Assembly: GCF_003426815.1 (NCBI RefSeq)
Contig: NZ_QKYK01000026.1
Location: 23,080 to 87,079, forward strand
DNA from: Desertimonas flava
GTDB taxonomy: Bacteria; Actinomycetota; Acidimicrobiia; Acidimicrobiales; Ilumatobacteraceae
Length of the DNA: 64,000 nt
Direction: 5' to 3'
In this document: positions 32,015 to 40,610 of the stretch, one piece after another
Layout: every line of letters begins with the position of its first letter
How positions within the stretch are numbered: position 1 is the first letter of the stretch
Notes under the pieces: generated by a model
What the model saw: the letters and a program-made list of their open reading frames with translations, nothing else
Databases searched by the model: none
What the model was told of the DNA's origin: nothing
Translations under genes and position numbers: made by a program

Positions 32015-33070
32015 GTGCGTCCCCCGAAAGACTTCTTCCGCCCGCTCGCGCTCGGCGCGCCCGAGCCGGTGCGGGACATCCCGTTCCGACCGTCGCGAAT
32101 GATCCACTTCATGCCGCCCTCGAATCCGAAGATGGTTGCCAAGGTGCCGCAGATCGCCCCGACGGTCGACGTGTTGTTGGCCAACCTCGAAGACGGCGTC
32201 CCGGCGAGCGACAAGGAGGCCGCCCGGGCCGGGCTCGTGGAGATCGGCAAGGCGTGGGACTCCGGGACCGACACACAGCTCTGGACGCGGGTGAACTCGC
32301 TCGACTCGCCGTGGGTGCTCGACGATCTCACCGCCGCAGTGACCGAGATCGGTGACCGGCTCGACGTCATCATGATCCCCAAGGTCGAAGGGGCCGAGGA
32401 CATCCACTACGTCGACCGCCTCCTCGCCCAGCTCGAGGCGCGTGCCGGGCTCACCAGGCCGATCCTCGTGCACGCCATCCTCGAGACGGCACGCGGCGTG
32501 GCCAACGTCGAGCAGATCTGCGCCGCGTCGCCCCGGATGCAGGGCCTCAGCCTCGGCCCAGCCGACCTCGCCGCCAACCGGCGGATGAAGACGACACGCG
32601 TCGGTGGCGGCCACCCGGGCTACCTGGTGCGGCAGGACCCCGATCCCGACGATGCCGCGGCACCCCGCACCACGTACCAGCAGGACCTGTGGCACTACAC
32701 GATTGGCCGCATGGTCGATGCGTGCGTCACCTACGGCGTGCTGCCGTATTACGGCCCCTTCGGCGACATCGCCGACGTGGTCGCCTGCGAGGACCAGTTC
32801 CGCAACGCCTACCTGCTCGGCTGCGTCGGGGCGTGGAGCCTGCATCCCGCGCAGATCGACATCGCCAAGCGCGTGTTCAGCCCCGACCCCGCCGACGTCG
32901 CCCACGCCAAGCGGGTGATCGAGGCGATGGGCGACGGCACGGGCGCCGTGCTGCTCGACGGCAAGATGGAAGACGACGCGTCGGTGAAGCAGTGCAAGGT
33001 CGTCATCGAGCTCGCCCGGCAACTCTCCGCCCGCGATCCGCACCTCGCCGAGCTGTACGGGGCGCTGTGA
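32015..33070 (+). CDS. L-malyl-CoA/beta-methylmalyl-CoA lyase-like (HpcH/HpaI, CitE superfamily)
   Basis: 351 residues, GTG start with -10-like TACGCT 7 nt upstream (leaderless). It resembles Rhodobacter Mcl1: [17 protein letters not shown] (metal/CoA site), [39 protein letters not shown] (metal Glu/Asp loop), and the C-terminal lid [13 protein letters not shown]. Such enzymes cleave malyl-CoA to glyoxylate and acetyl-CoA or beta-methylmalyl-CoA to glyoxylate and propionyl-CoA. The insert [20 protein letters not shown] is unusual. The next gene is a shorter paralogue. Confidence 0.8.
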   Translation: MRPPKDFFRPLALGAPEPVRDIPFRPSRMIHFMPPSNPKMVAKVPQIAPTVDVLLANLEDGVPASDKEAARAGLVEIGKAWDSGTDTQLWTRVNSLDSPWVLDDLTAAVTEIGDRLDVIMIPKVEGAEDIHYVDRLLAQLEARAGLTRPILVHAILETARGVANVEQICAASPRMQGLSLGPADLAANRRMKTTRVGGGHPGYLVRQDPDPDDAAAPRTTYQQDLWHYTIGRMVDACVTYGVLPYYGPFGDIADVVACEDQFRNAYLLGCVGAWSLHPAQIDIAKRVFSPDPADVAHAKRVIEAMGDGTGAVLLDGKMEDDASVKQCKVVIELARQLSARDPHLAELYGAL

Positions 33071-33123
33071 TGAGCTGCTGGAGTTCTTCAGCGAGCGCAC
33101 TGCGTGGCCGGGGAACGCAATGA
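33070..33123 (+). CDS. 17-residue mini-ORF bridging the two lyase genes
   Basis: ATG 33070 overlaps the lyase stop (TGATG). The frame reads [17 protein letters not shown] and its TGA overlaps the next gene start (ATGA). It is formed by the interspersed repeat (33080-33119). It may only serve to carry ribosomes from one gene to the next; a functional peptide is unproven. Confidence 0.35.
   Translation: MSCWSSSASALRGRGTQ
33080..33119 (+). repeat. Interspersed repeat between coupled genes (copy 2, shortened)
   Basis: It shares the start GGAGTTC..CAGCGAGCG and the exact 20-base end CTGCGTGGCCGGGGAACGCA with 28901-29004, but lacks the middle ~60 bp. It directly touches the start codon of the second lyase gene. 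Confidence 0.7.
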
Positions 33124-33986
33124 ACGAGCTCATCCCCCGCCGATCGGTGCTGTACATGCCCGCGGCCAACGAGCGAGCGCTCGAGAAGGCCAAGACGCTT
33201 CCCGCCGACGCGATCATCTTCGATCTCGAGGACGCCGTCGCCCCGGACGCCAAGCCACAGGCACGCGAGCAGGCGGCGGCTGCGGTCGCCTCGGGCGAGT
33301 ACGGCCGGCGGGAGCTGACGATCCGGTGCAACGGCCTCGACACCCAGTGGGGCGCCGACGACATCGCCGTCGCCGCGGCGGCAAAGCCCTCGGCGGTGGT
33401 GATCCCCAAGGTGTCGACGGTGGCCTACCTCGACGACATCGCCGCCCGCCTCGACGCCGCCGGTGCCGACACGACGACGATCTGGGCGATGGTCGAGACG
33501 CCGACGGCTATTCTCGATGCGCGCGCCATCGCCGCCCATCCCAGGGTCACCGTCCTCGTGATGGGCACCAACGACCTCGCCCGCGAGCTGCGCGCCCCGC
33601 TCGGCGTGGCGGACCGGTCGAATCTCGTGCCACACCTCGCCGCCGCCGTGCTCGCCGCCCGGGAGGCCGGCAAGGTGATCCTCGACGGCGTCTTCAACGA
33701 CGTCAAGGACCTCGACGGCTTCGCCGCCGAGTGTCGCCAGGGCGTGGAGCTCGGCTTCGACGGCAAGACGCTGATCCATCCCGGCCAGGTCGAGCCGGCC
33801 AACGCCGCATGGTCGCCGACCGAGGCCGACATCGAGCAGGCGCGCAAGGTGATCGATGCGTTCGCCGCCGCCGAGGCCGAGGGCCGCGGAGTGGTCACGG
33901 TGGACGGCCGGATGGTCGAGAACCTCCACGTCGACAACGCCCGGCGCACGCTCGCTGTGGCGGCGGCGATCGCCGCCCAATCGTGA
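33120..33986 (+). CDS. CitE-like CoA-ester lyase or malyl-CoA thioesterase
   Basis: 288 residues. HpcH/HpaI-CitE fold: RRSVLYMPAANERALEKA, IIFDLEDAVAPDAK (metal Glu/Asp), LTIRCNGLDTQWG, VVIPKVST, LVMGTNDLARELR and GFDGKTLIHPGQVEPAN. Length and pairing with an Mcl1-like enzyme recall Mcl2, the (3S)-malyl-CoA thioesterase of the ethylmalonyl-CoA pathway; a lyase role is equally possible. Its last 21 bp (GCGGCGATCGCCGCC region) are duplicated just after the stop (about 33989-34010). Confidence 0.75.
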   Translation: MNELIPRRSVLYMPAANERALEKAKTLPADAIIFDLEDAVAPDAKPQAREQAAAAVASGEYGRRELTIRCNGLDTQWGADDIAVAAAAKPSAVVIPKVSTVAYLDDIAARLDAAGADTTTIWAMVETPTAILDARAIAAHPRVTVLVMGTNDLARELRAPLGVADRSNLVPHLAAAVLAAREAGKVILDGVFNDVKDLDGFAAECRQGVELGFDGKTLIHPGQVEPANAAWSPTEADIEQARKVIDAFAAAEAEGRGVVTVDGRMVENLHVDNARRTLAVAAAIAAQS

Positions 33987-34016
33987 CGGCGGCGGCGATC
34001 GCCGCCCAGGCCTAGC

Positions 34017-34059
34017 GCGATGAGCCAGACCCGCAGTATCCGCGGGTCAGGCTCATCGC
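34017..34059. terminator. Long hairpin between convergent genes
   Basis: Eighteen-base arms (34017-34034, 34042-34059) with one A/A mismatch and a 7-nt loop AGTATCC, between the CitE-like gene and the end of the epoxide-hydrolase-like gene. No T-run. Likely a bidirectional transcription stop. Confidence 0.65.
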
Positions 34060-34077
34060 AGCGTCGGTCACTGTCGA

Positions 34078-34953
34078 TCAGCTGCAGAAATCGGCGATGA
34101 GGGCGTTGACGATGTCGGGCTGTTCGAGGTGGAGGAAGTGGCCGGCGCCGTCGACGACCGTCGTCACGATGTGATCCGGGTAGAACCCGTCGGCGCCGTC
34201 GAGCAACTCGGCGCCGATGCATCCGTCGTCTCTCCCGTGGAGGTAGAGCGTCGGCTGAGCGGGGACGGCCGTCGTGGCGATCTGGGCCACCTCGTAGCGG
34301 TCGTCGCGGGCGCCATCGCCGAGCGTGGCGCGGTAGTAGCCGATGGCGGCGAGGAGGTGCGCCGGATCGGCGAGGCTGTCGCGGACGTTGGCGACGTCGA
34401 CCGACGCGTCGTAGCCGGGTGACCATTGCGCCCAGAGCCGCTCGATGAAGGCGAAGTCGTTCGACGGGACGACGAGGTCGGCCAGCGGGTGGAGCAGGAA
34501 GAACATGTACCAACTGCGTTGCAGCTGGTCGAGGTTGCCGAGGAAGGCGCCGGCGACCACCGGCCCCGGCGGCACGGCCAAGCCGACCACCCGCCGCCAT
34601 CGGTCGGGCGCCGCGCCGACGGCGCCGTACGTGGCCATCGCCCCCCAGTCGTGGCCGATCAGCACGGCGTCGCCGTCGCCGCCGAGCACGTCGTGGAGGG
34701 CGTTGGCGTCGTGCCCGAGGGCCCCCGTCTGGTACACGCCGTCCGGGGCGAGTCCGGTCGGTGCGTAGCCGCGCATGAACGGAGCCACGGCGCGATAGCC
34801 CCGTTCGGCCAGCACGGGCAGCAGGTGACGCCACGTGTGGGCGGTGTCGGGGAAGCCGTGCAGGCAGAGCGCGAGCGGTCCCGTCCCGGTGGCGAGATAG
34901 GCGAAGTCGATGCCGTTGGCTGTCGTCGTGCCGTGCTCGATGGCGTGATGCAT
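34078..34953 (-). CDS. Alpha/beta hydrolase, epoxide hydrolase-like
   Basis: 291 residues. Nucleophile motif LIGHDWGAMATYG has Asp in place of Ser, as in epoxide hydrolases and haloalkane dehalogenases. Oxyanion motif LCLHGFPDTAHTWRHLLP near the N-terminus; catalytic His in VDGAGHFLHLEQPD. It probably hydrolyses an epoxide or haloalkane through an ester intermediate. Single gene, divergent from the MBL hydrolase. Confidence 0.82.
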   Translation of the reverse strand: MHHAIEHGTTTANGIDFAYLATGTGPLALCLHGFPDTAHTWRHLLPVLAERGYRAVAPFMRGYAPTGLAPDGVYQTGALGHDANALHDVLGGDGDAVLIGHDWGAMATYGAVGAAPDRWRRVVGLAVPPGPVVAGAFLGNLDQLQRSWYMFFLLHPLADLVVPSNDFAFIERLWAQWSPGYDASVDVANVRDSLADPAHLLAAIGYYRATLGDGARDDRYEVAQIATTAVPAQPTLYLHGRDDGCIGAELLDGADGFYPDHIVTTVVDGAGHFLHLEQPDIVNALIADFCS

Positions 34954-35003
34954 CCCGGGATCATCGCAGGGTGAACGGAGACGGACGTCACGGTGCCGTG
35001 GCG

Positions 35004-35033
35004 TTTACACGGTGCAGTCCGGCGACCTAGCGT
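35004..35033 (+). promoter_or_regulatory. Promoter candidate for the MBL hydrolase
   Basis: TTTACA (35004-35009), 18 bp, TAGCGT (35028-35033), giving a leader of about 55 nt before ATG 35096. Matches the general sigma-70 pattern with an actinobacterial TANNNT -10. Confidence 0.45.
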
Positions 35034-35095
35034 GATCGTGTTCGTACGAGCAGCGTCAGACAGAGCCTGGGGGAGAGTTTGCAGGTCGGGTCCGA

Positions 35096-35929
35096 ATGAT
35101 CATCACGTTCCATGGTGTCCGGGGGTCAACGCCGTGCAACAGCGACGCCATCAGTCGGTACGGAGGCAACACATCGTGCGTGTCGGTGAGCGCGCCCGAT
35201 GAGGATCCGTTGCTCTTCGACCTCGGGACGGGACTGCGCTACTTCGGCGATTCGATGCGCCCTGACGAGCTGTTCCGTGGCACGGTGCTGCTCAGCCATC
35301 TTCACTGGGATCACGTCCAGGGTCTGCCGTTCTTCCGGCCGCTGCTGAAGGACGGCGCGGAGATGACGATCCACGCGCCGGCCCAGCCCGACGGCCGTCA
35401 TCCCGGCGACGTGCTGCTCACGACGATCCGCCCGCCGCTCTTTCCGGTGCACCTCAACGAGATGGGTGGCACGGTCACCGTGCACCGGGCGAAGCCGGAG
35501 TTCTCGGTGGGCGGCTTCATCGTCCGCTCCGCCGAGGTTCCTCACAACGGTGTCACGTGCGGCTACCGCGTCGACTACCACGACCGGAGCGTGGCGTACA
35601 TCTGCGACCACCAGCAGCCCGACGACCCTGAGCAGGTCGCCGAGTCGGTGATCGGCCTCTGTCACGGTGTCGATCTCCTCATTCACGACGCGCAGTACAC
35701 ACCCGACGACTTCGAGCGCAAGCGCACGTGGGGTCACTGCACCAGCGAGTACGCCGTCACCGTCGCCGCGGCCGTGAAGGCCAAGCGGCTGGCCCTGTTC
35801 CACCACGATCCGTATCACGACGACGACATGGTCGACGCGATGGCCGCTCGCGCCGCGGGCCTCGCTGCGCCGCACGGCATCGAGGTGTTCGCCGCGGCCG
35901 AGGGCCAGTCGATCGACCTCGACGACTGA
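35096..35929 (+). CDS. MBL-fold metallo-hydrolase (PhnP/cyclic phosphodiesterase-like)
   Basis: 277 residues. N-terminal GVRGSTPCNSDAISRYGGNTSCV is shared by PhnP-like phosphodiesterases. The metal motif HLHWDH (in LLSHLHWDHVQGLPFF) is complete. Further ligands are His in VPHNG, Asp in HDAQY and His in FHHDPYH. It probably hydrolyses a cyclic phosphodiester or a similar ester. Substrate unknown. The leader has no strong SD next to the ATG. Confidence 0.8.
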   Translation: MIITFHGVRGSTPCNSDAISRYGGNTSCVSVSAPDEDPLLFDLGTGLRYFGDSMRPDELFRGTVLLSHLHWDHVQGLPFFRPLLKDGAEMTIHAPAQPDGRHPGDVLLTTIRPPLFPVHLNEMGGTVTVHRAKPEFSVGGFIVRSAEVPHNGVTCGYRVDYHDRSVAYICDHQQPDDPEQVAESVIGLCHGVDLLIHDAQYTPDDFERKRTWGHCTSEYAVTVAAAVKAKRLALFHHDPYHDDDMVDAMAARAAGLAAPHGIEVFAAAEGQSIDLDD

Positions 35930-35974
35930 CCGGCTGGCGGGTCCGGCACGGGGAGCCCGACGAGCAACGACGCC

Positions 35975-36394
35975 GTGTCGCCGATAGGAACGGTGGGGAT
36001 GGTGTTCGCCACGTCCTATGTCGCCAACGTCGCTGGGGTCACGCTCGGGGTGCTCTTCATGATCGCCGGCATCGCCAAGATCGGGGCCGGTGAGCGCTGG
36101 TGGGTGCAGGCCGCCGACCTCGGAGTGCCGCGACCCGTGGCCGCGGCGGTGCCGTGGCTGGAGATCGCCATCGGGACGACGGTCGCCTTCCGCGTGGCCA
36201 TGCCGCTGCCGGCGATCGCCGCCGTGGTGCTGCTGCTCGCCTTCACCGTCTTCATCGTCGTCCGGCTGCGCGACGGGGAACGACCGCCGTGCGCATGCTT
36301 CGGGGTGTGGTCCGCCGCACCGCTGTCGGGCTGGCACGTGGCCCGCAACGTGTGCATGGTCGCCCTCGGTGTCGTCACCTTCGTCGCCGCCTGA
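35975..36394 (+). CDS. MauE/DoxX-like small membrane protein
   Basis: 139 residues, GTG start. Four helices in the MauE arrangement, with the family motif GERPPCACFGVWSAAPLSGWHVARN between helices 3 and 4 (two Cys). MauE-type proteins take part in disulfide handling or quinone redox at the membrane. No DsbD or mau genes are present. It follows the MBL gene by 45 bp and precedes an alpha/beta hydrolase. Confidence 0.7.
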   Translation: MSPIGTVGMVFATSYVANVAGVTLGVLFMIAGIAKIGAGERWWVQAADLGVPRPVAAAVPWLEIAIGTTVAFRVAMPLPAIAAVVLLLAFTVFIVVRLRDGERPPCACFGVWSAAPLSGWHVARNVCMVALGVVTFVAA

Positions 36395-36416
36395 CCACGG
36401 GAGGTTCTCGACCGGG

Positions 36417-36439
36417 TTCTTGACCAGTATGGTCAGGAA
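36417..36439 (+). promoter_or_regulatory. Palindrome covering the ribosome site of the next hydrolase
   Basis: TTCTTGACCA-GTA-TGGTCAGGAA (one mismatch). Its right arm contains the SD-like CAGGAA, 3 nt before ATG 36443, so a folded mRNA would hide the ribosome site. It could also be a protein-binding operator or a terminator for the MauE-like gene. Confidence 0.4.
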
Positions 36440-36442
36440 TCG

Positions 36443-37372
36443 ATGAGCGACGTCCCGTTCCCCGCCGGCACCTTCTCCGACGCCTACGACCCAGACGACG
36501 AGTTCTCCCTGCTCGCCGATGAGGCGGCGATCTTCGGCATCGCCGTCGACTTCCAGCCCGTCGAGCGCGTGTCGTTCGAGGCGTCGGGCGGCCAGCAGCT
36601 GAGCGCGCTGAGGTGGGGGACCGCCACACCCGAGATCGTCCTGTTGCACGGCGGCGGGCTGAACGCCCACACGTGGGACATGACGATCGCGGTGCTCGAC
36701 CGGCCGGCGCTGGCGATCGACCTCCCCGGCCACGGGCACTCGGCGTGGCGCTCCGACGGGGACTATCGCCCGCGCACCAACGCCGGGCCGGTCGCCGAGG
36801 CGATCGCCGCCCTCGCTCCGGACGCCGCAGCGGTGGTCGGGCAATCGCTCGGCGGGCTGACCACGATCGCCGTCGCCGAGGTGCGCCCCGACCTCGTCCG
36901 CCGGCTCGGCCTGGTGGACATCAGCCCGGGTCTGCGGATCGAGGACGCCGCCCAGGTGCGCGACTTCCTGGACGGGGCGACGTCGTTCGCCAGCCCCAAC
37001 GAGATCGTCGAGCGGGCGCGGGCGTTCGGCATCGGCTTCAGCGACCAGTCGCTGGCGATCGGCGTGCTGCACAACACCCGCCGGGGCGACGACGGGCGCT
37101 GGGTCTTCCGCCACCATCTGACCACGCTGCCCGAGGGCGCCCCGGCGGACTTCGACTTCCCGTCGTACTGGGCGCCGCTCGAGGCGGCGGCCTCACGCGG
37201 CGTGCCAGTGCTCCTCGTCCACGGATCGCGCGGCTTCCTGTCCCCGCCGGTCGTCGCCGAGTTCCCCGAGCGGATCCCCGGCGCCACCGTCGTCGCCATC
37301 GACGGCCCGCACAACCTCCAGGAGGACGCCCCGGCGCCGCTGGCCGCGGCCCTCGCCGACTTCCTCGGTTGA
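36443..37372 (+). CDS. Alpha/beta hydrolase
   Basis: 309 residues. Oxyanion region LLHGGGLNAHTWDMT, nucleophile Ser in VVGQSLGGLTTIAV, Asp region LLVHGSRGF and catalytic His in IDGPHNLQED. About 60 residues precede the fold (FPAGTFSDAYDPDDEFSLLADE). Esterase, lipase or lactonase activities are all possible. It ends 9 bp before a palindromic repeat. Confidence 0.78.
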   Translation: MSDVPFPAGTFSDAYDPDDEFSLLADEAAIFGIAVDFQPVERVSFEASGGQQLSALRWGTATPEIVLLHGGGLNAHTWDMTIAVLDRPALAIDLPGHGHSAWRSDGDYRPRTNAGPVAEAIAALAPDAAAVVGQSLGGLTTIAVAEVRPDLVRRLGLVDISPGLRIEDAAQVRDFLDGATSFASPNEIVERARAFGIGFSDQSLAIGVLHNTRRGDDGRWVFRHHLTTLPEGAPADFDFPSYWAPLEAAASRGVPVLLVHGSRGFLSPPVVAEFPERIPGATVVAIDGPHNLQEDAPAPLAAALADFLG

Positions 37373-37381
37373 CCTCCGGGC

Positions 37382-37418
37382 GATCTGACGGTCGGTGCCC
37401 GGCACCAACCGTCAGATC
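37382..37418. repeat. 37-bp palindrome with GGTGCC-N-GGCACC core (copy 3)
   Basis: Eighteen-base arms with a single mismatch around one C, between the hydrolase end and the end of the converging oligopeptidase. The inner CGGTGCC-N-GGCACC core is shared with the copies near 10.65 and 30.4 kb. Confidence 0.68.
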
Positions 37419-37424
37419 CGTCGG

Positions 37425-39503
37425 TCACAGGGTGGTGAGGAGGAAGGCGAGGGTGCGGGCTTCGTCGCGCCAGGCTTCGTAGCGGCTCGTCGGGCCGGCG
37501 TGGCCGGCGCCCATCTCGGTCTTCAGCACCAGCGGGCGAGCCACACCGGCGCCCAGCGAGCGCAGACGGGCGACCCACTTGGCCGGTTCGTGCACGCTGA
37601 CCCGCGGATCGTTCAGCCCCGCCGTCACGTACAGCGCCGGCCACGTCGCCGCGCCCGATGCGACCGTGTTGTCGTAGGGGGAGTAGGAGAGCATGTAGCT
37701 GGCGTAGGGCTCGACCCGCGGGTCGCCCCACTCCTCCCACTCGGTCACCGTCAGGGGCAGCGACGGATCGCTCATCGTCGCCACGATGTCGACGAACGGC
37801 ACCTCGGCCACCGCCGACGCGAACCGCGCCGGCTGCATCGTGATGCAGGCGCCCACGAGCAGGCCTCCGGCGCTGCCACCGCGGATCGCCAGGCGGCTGC
37901 CATCGCCGTAACCGGTCGCCACGAGATGGTCGGCGATCGCCAGGGTGTCGGTGAACGTGTTGCGCTTGTTCAGCAGCTTGCCGTCGAGATACCAGGACCG
38001 GCCGAGCTCGCCGCCGCCACGCGGGTGGGCGAGGGCCCAGACGCCGCCGCGGTCCAGGAGCGAGATCCGACCGACGCTGAACCACGGCGGCATCGACATC
38101 TCGTAGGAGCCGTAGCCGTACACGACACACGGGGCCGTGCCGTCGATCGGCGTGTCGACGTGGTGGACGACGTCGACCGGGACCTCCACACCGTCGGCGG
38201 TGGTGGCCCACAGGCGGGTCGCCGTGTAGCGGCTGAGGTCGACGCCGGGGGTGGGCGTCTGCTTGCGCAACCTCCGCTCGCCGGAGACGAGGTCGTGGTC
38301 GTACACCGACGACGGGGTGGTGAGGGACTGGTACGTCACGCGCACGCTGGTGCTCGTCCACTCCGGATTGGCGCCGAGCTCGATGTCGTGGGGCTCGGCA
38401 CCGAAGTCGAGTGCCGTGAGCGTGCCGCCCCGCCCGAGCACCCGGACCCGCGGTTGGGCGGCGTTCCACTCGTGGATCACGAGGTGATCGGCGAATGGTT
38501 CGGCCCCCGTGATGCGCCGGCCCGGCTCGTGGGCGATCAACTCGGTCCAGTCCTCGGGCGCGTCGTGGGGCGCCGTCATCACCCGGAAGTCGGGGGCGTC
38601 GAGGTTGGTGACCACGACGAACCGGTCACCCCAGTCGTCGATGCCGTACTCCACGTCCTCGGCCCGCTCCCGGACGAGGCGAGGCGCCGCGGTGGGATCG
38701 TCGGTGGGGATGACGTGGGCCTCCCCCGAGGTCTTGGCGTTGGACGAGATGATCAGCCACTTCTCGCTGCGTGTCGACTCGACGCCTATGAAGAACCGTT
38801 CGTCGGGCTCGGACATCACCAGCACATCGTCGGCGGGGTCGCTGCCGAGGCGATGACGCCAGATCTCGTGTGGGCGCATCTGCTCGTCCGGGCGGGCGTA
38901 GAACAACCACGTGGCCCCGTCGGCGTCGGGTGCCGACCAGGCGATGCCCGCCCACGAGATCACGTCGGTCAGGGTGTCGGGCAGATCGCGCCCGGTCACG
39001 AGGTCACGCACGCGCACCGTGTACTTCTCGCTGCCGTCGGGGTCGAACGACCAGGCGATCAGCGAGTGGTCGGGCGAGGGTTCGACGGCGTTGACGTCGA
39101 AGTACTCGTGGCCGGCCGCCTCGACGTTGCAGTCGAGCATGACGGTGGCGGGCGCGGCGGGACCGGCCTCCTGCAACGCCGCCTCGTCACGGCTGCGGCA
39201 GAACACGGGGTACGCCTCACCCTCGATCGTGCGGGTGACGTACCACCAACCGCCGTGCCGGACCGGGACGGACAGGTCGGTCTCCTGGACGCGTGACTTG
39301 ATCTCCTCGTACAGCCCGTCGACGAGCTCGGCCCGGCCGTCGGCGGCGAAGAACTCGTCGGCGTAGGCGTTCTCCGCGTGCAGGTAGGCGATCAGCTCGG
39401 GGTCGTCCTTGTCCCGCATCCACGCCCACGGGTCCTCGGCGGGACCGGTGGGGCGCTCCCACACGTGGGGCCGGGTCGGGGCAACGGGGGGTGTGGCGGT
39501 CAT
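37425..39503 (-). CDS. ptrB: Oligopeptidase B (S9A prolyl oligopeptidase family)
   Basis: 692 residues, the usual length. N-terminal propeller starts with EDPWAWMRDKDDPELIAYL. The C-terminal catalytic domain has the Ser motif IRGGSAGGLLVGACI, the preceding GGGELGRSWYLDGKLLNKRNTFTD (in parts) and the catalytic His in MGAGHAGPTSRYE. It cleaves short peptides after Arg/Lys in the cytoplasm. It lies 30 bp after a TauE-like gene on the same strand. Confidence 0.9.
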   Translation of the reverse strand: MTATPPVAPTRPHVWERPTGPAEDPWAWMRDKDDPELIAYLHAENAYADEFFAADGRAELVDGLYEEIKSRVQETDLSVPVRHGGWWYVTRTIEGEAYPVFCRSRDEAALQEAGPAAPATVMLDCNVEAAGHEYFDVNAVEPSPDHSLIAWSFDPDGSEKYTVRVRDLVTGRDLPDTLTDVISWAGIAWSAPDADGATWLFYARPDEQMRPHEIWRHRLGSDPADDVLVMSEPDERFFIGVESTRSEKWLIISSNAKTSGEAHVIPTDDPTAAPRLVRERAEDVEYGIDDWGDRFVVVTNLDAPDFRVMTAPHDAPEDWTELIAHEPGRRITGAEPFADHLVIHEWNAAQPRVRVLGRGGTLTALDFGAEPHDIELGANPEWTSTSVRVTYQSLTTPSSVYDHDLVSGERRLRKQTPTPGVDLSRYTATRLWATTADGVEVPVDVVHHVDTPIDGTAPCVVYGYGSYEMSMPPWFSVGRISLLDRGGVWALAHPRGGGELGRSWYLDGKLLNKRNTFTDTLAIADHLVATGYGDGSRLAIRGGSAGGLLVGACITMQPARFASAVAEVPFVDIVATMSDPSLPLTVTEWEEWGDPRVEPYASYMLSYSPYDNTVASGAATWPALYVTAGLNDPRVSVHEPAKWVARLRSLGAGVARPLVLKTEMGAGHAGPTSRYEAWRDEARTLAFLLTTL

Positions 39504-39533
39504 CCCCGAGATTCTGGTCGGTGATCCGCCGCT

Positions 39534-40265
39534 TCAGGACCTCATGGCCGAGGCGATCGCGCTGAACGCCGCCACGCAGAGCAAGGCGAGGACGAGATAC
39601 CGGAACCTCCTGCCGTGGAGGCGGCGCCGCAGCGGCCAGCCGAGCGCCTGGCCGGCGAGCACGGCGGGTGCGGCCACGGCGGCCGCGATCAATCCGTCAC
39701 GGTTGACCTTGCCGGCGGCGACGAACGCCACGATGGCCCCTACGTTGGAGATCGTGAACACCGCGGCCAGCGTCCCCCGGAACCGGTCGGGCGACACGTG
39801 GCGCGCCTCGAGGGCGAACACGAGCGGGGGCCCGTTCGTCGACAGCGACGTGTTGAGCGCCCCCGACAGGAACCCCGCCGAGTACTCGAGGCGGCGATCC
39901 GTTCGGGCCGGCTCGCGCTGCCACAGCAGGAAGACCACCGCGACGACGATCGCCACCCCGAGGATGATCTGCAGCGTCCGGTCGCTGACGACGAGGAACA
40001 GGGCCAGGCCGAAGGGCATGCCGAGGTAGGCGGCGACAGTGAGATCGCGGACCGCAGCGCCGTCGATGTGACGCCGGCCGGCCCATGCATGCCACGCATT
40101 GAGCACCAGCCCGATCAAGGTCCCGACGACGACGGCCTCACGCGTGGGGATCGCCAGTGACATCAGCGGCATCGACAGCAGGCTGAAGCCGAACCCGGAG
40201 GCGGCGTGCGTGGCCCCGGCCACCAGCACGGCCGCAGCGACGATGGTGAGGTCGGCGCCGCTCAT
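39534..40265 (-). CDS. TauE/SafE family membrane permease
   Basis: 243 residues with about 7-8 helices. N-terminal half motif GATHAASGFGFSLLSMPLM and C-terminal LSGALNTSLSTNGPPLVFAL are typical of TauE/SafE. Members export sulfite, sulfoacetate or other organosulfonates; substrate not determinable here. It is 12 bp downstream of the ferredoxin gene and upstream of ptrB, so a ferredoxin-tauE-ptrB operon is likely. Confidence 0.85.
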   Translation of the reverse strand: MSGADLTIVAAAVLVAGATHAASGFGFSLLSMPLMSLAIPTREAVVVGTLIGLVLNAWHAWAGRRHIDGAAVRDLTVAAYLGMPFGLALFLVVSDRTLQIILGVAIVVAVVFLLWQREPARTDRRLEYSAGFLSGALNTSLSTNGPPLVFALEARHVSPDRFRGTLAAVFTISNVGAIVAFVAAGKVNRDGLIAAAVAAPAVLAGQALGWPLRRRLHGRRFRYLVLALLCVAAFSAIASAMRS

Positions 40266-40277
40266 CCGCGGACCGGC

Positions 40278-40592
40278 TCAGGCCGCGTCGTCGCGGATGT
40301 CGATGCGGGCGGCGATGCGGGCGTCGACGTTCACGTCGAGGTCGGCGTCGACCGGCGCATCGATCTCGATGAAGATGCACTCGCCGGGGCAGTCCTCGGC
40401 GGCGTGGATGACGTTCTCGACCCAGCGCACCGGCACGACGGCGAGCGATCCCGAGCTGCCTGGATCGTTGAGCGCGTGACCGTTCTCCTTGACGTAGGCG
40501 ATGCCGTCCTCGAGCTGCATGAACACGTCGGGACAGTGGTCACAGCAGAGGCCGTCGCCGGTGCAGAGGTCTTGATCGATCCACACGCGCAT
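40278..40592 (-). CDS. Ferredoxin (3Fe-4S/4Fe-4S type)
   Basis: 104 residues from ATG 40592. Cys ligands Cys10, Cys16 and Cys20 in CTGDGLCCDHCPDVF, and a late CPGEC before IFIEI, as in single-cluster actinobacterial ferredoxins that serve P450s and other oxidoreductases. An extra adjacent Cys17 is present. An acidic C-terminal tail follows (DAPVDADLDVNVDA). -10-like TACCGT (complement of 40602-40607) is 9 nt upstream of the ATG: leaderless. Its promoter abuts the 41-bp repeat array. Confidence 0.85.
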   Translation of the reverse strand: MRVWIDQDLCTGDGLCCDHCPDVFMQLEDGIAYVKENGHALNDPGSSGSLAVVPVRWVENVIHAAEDCPGECIFIEIDAPVDADLDVNVDARIAARIDIRDDAA

Positions 40593-40610
40593 GCCGCCTG
40601 CACGGTACCG

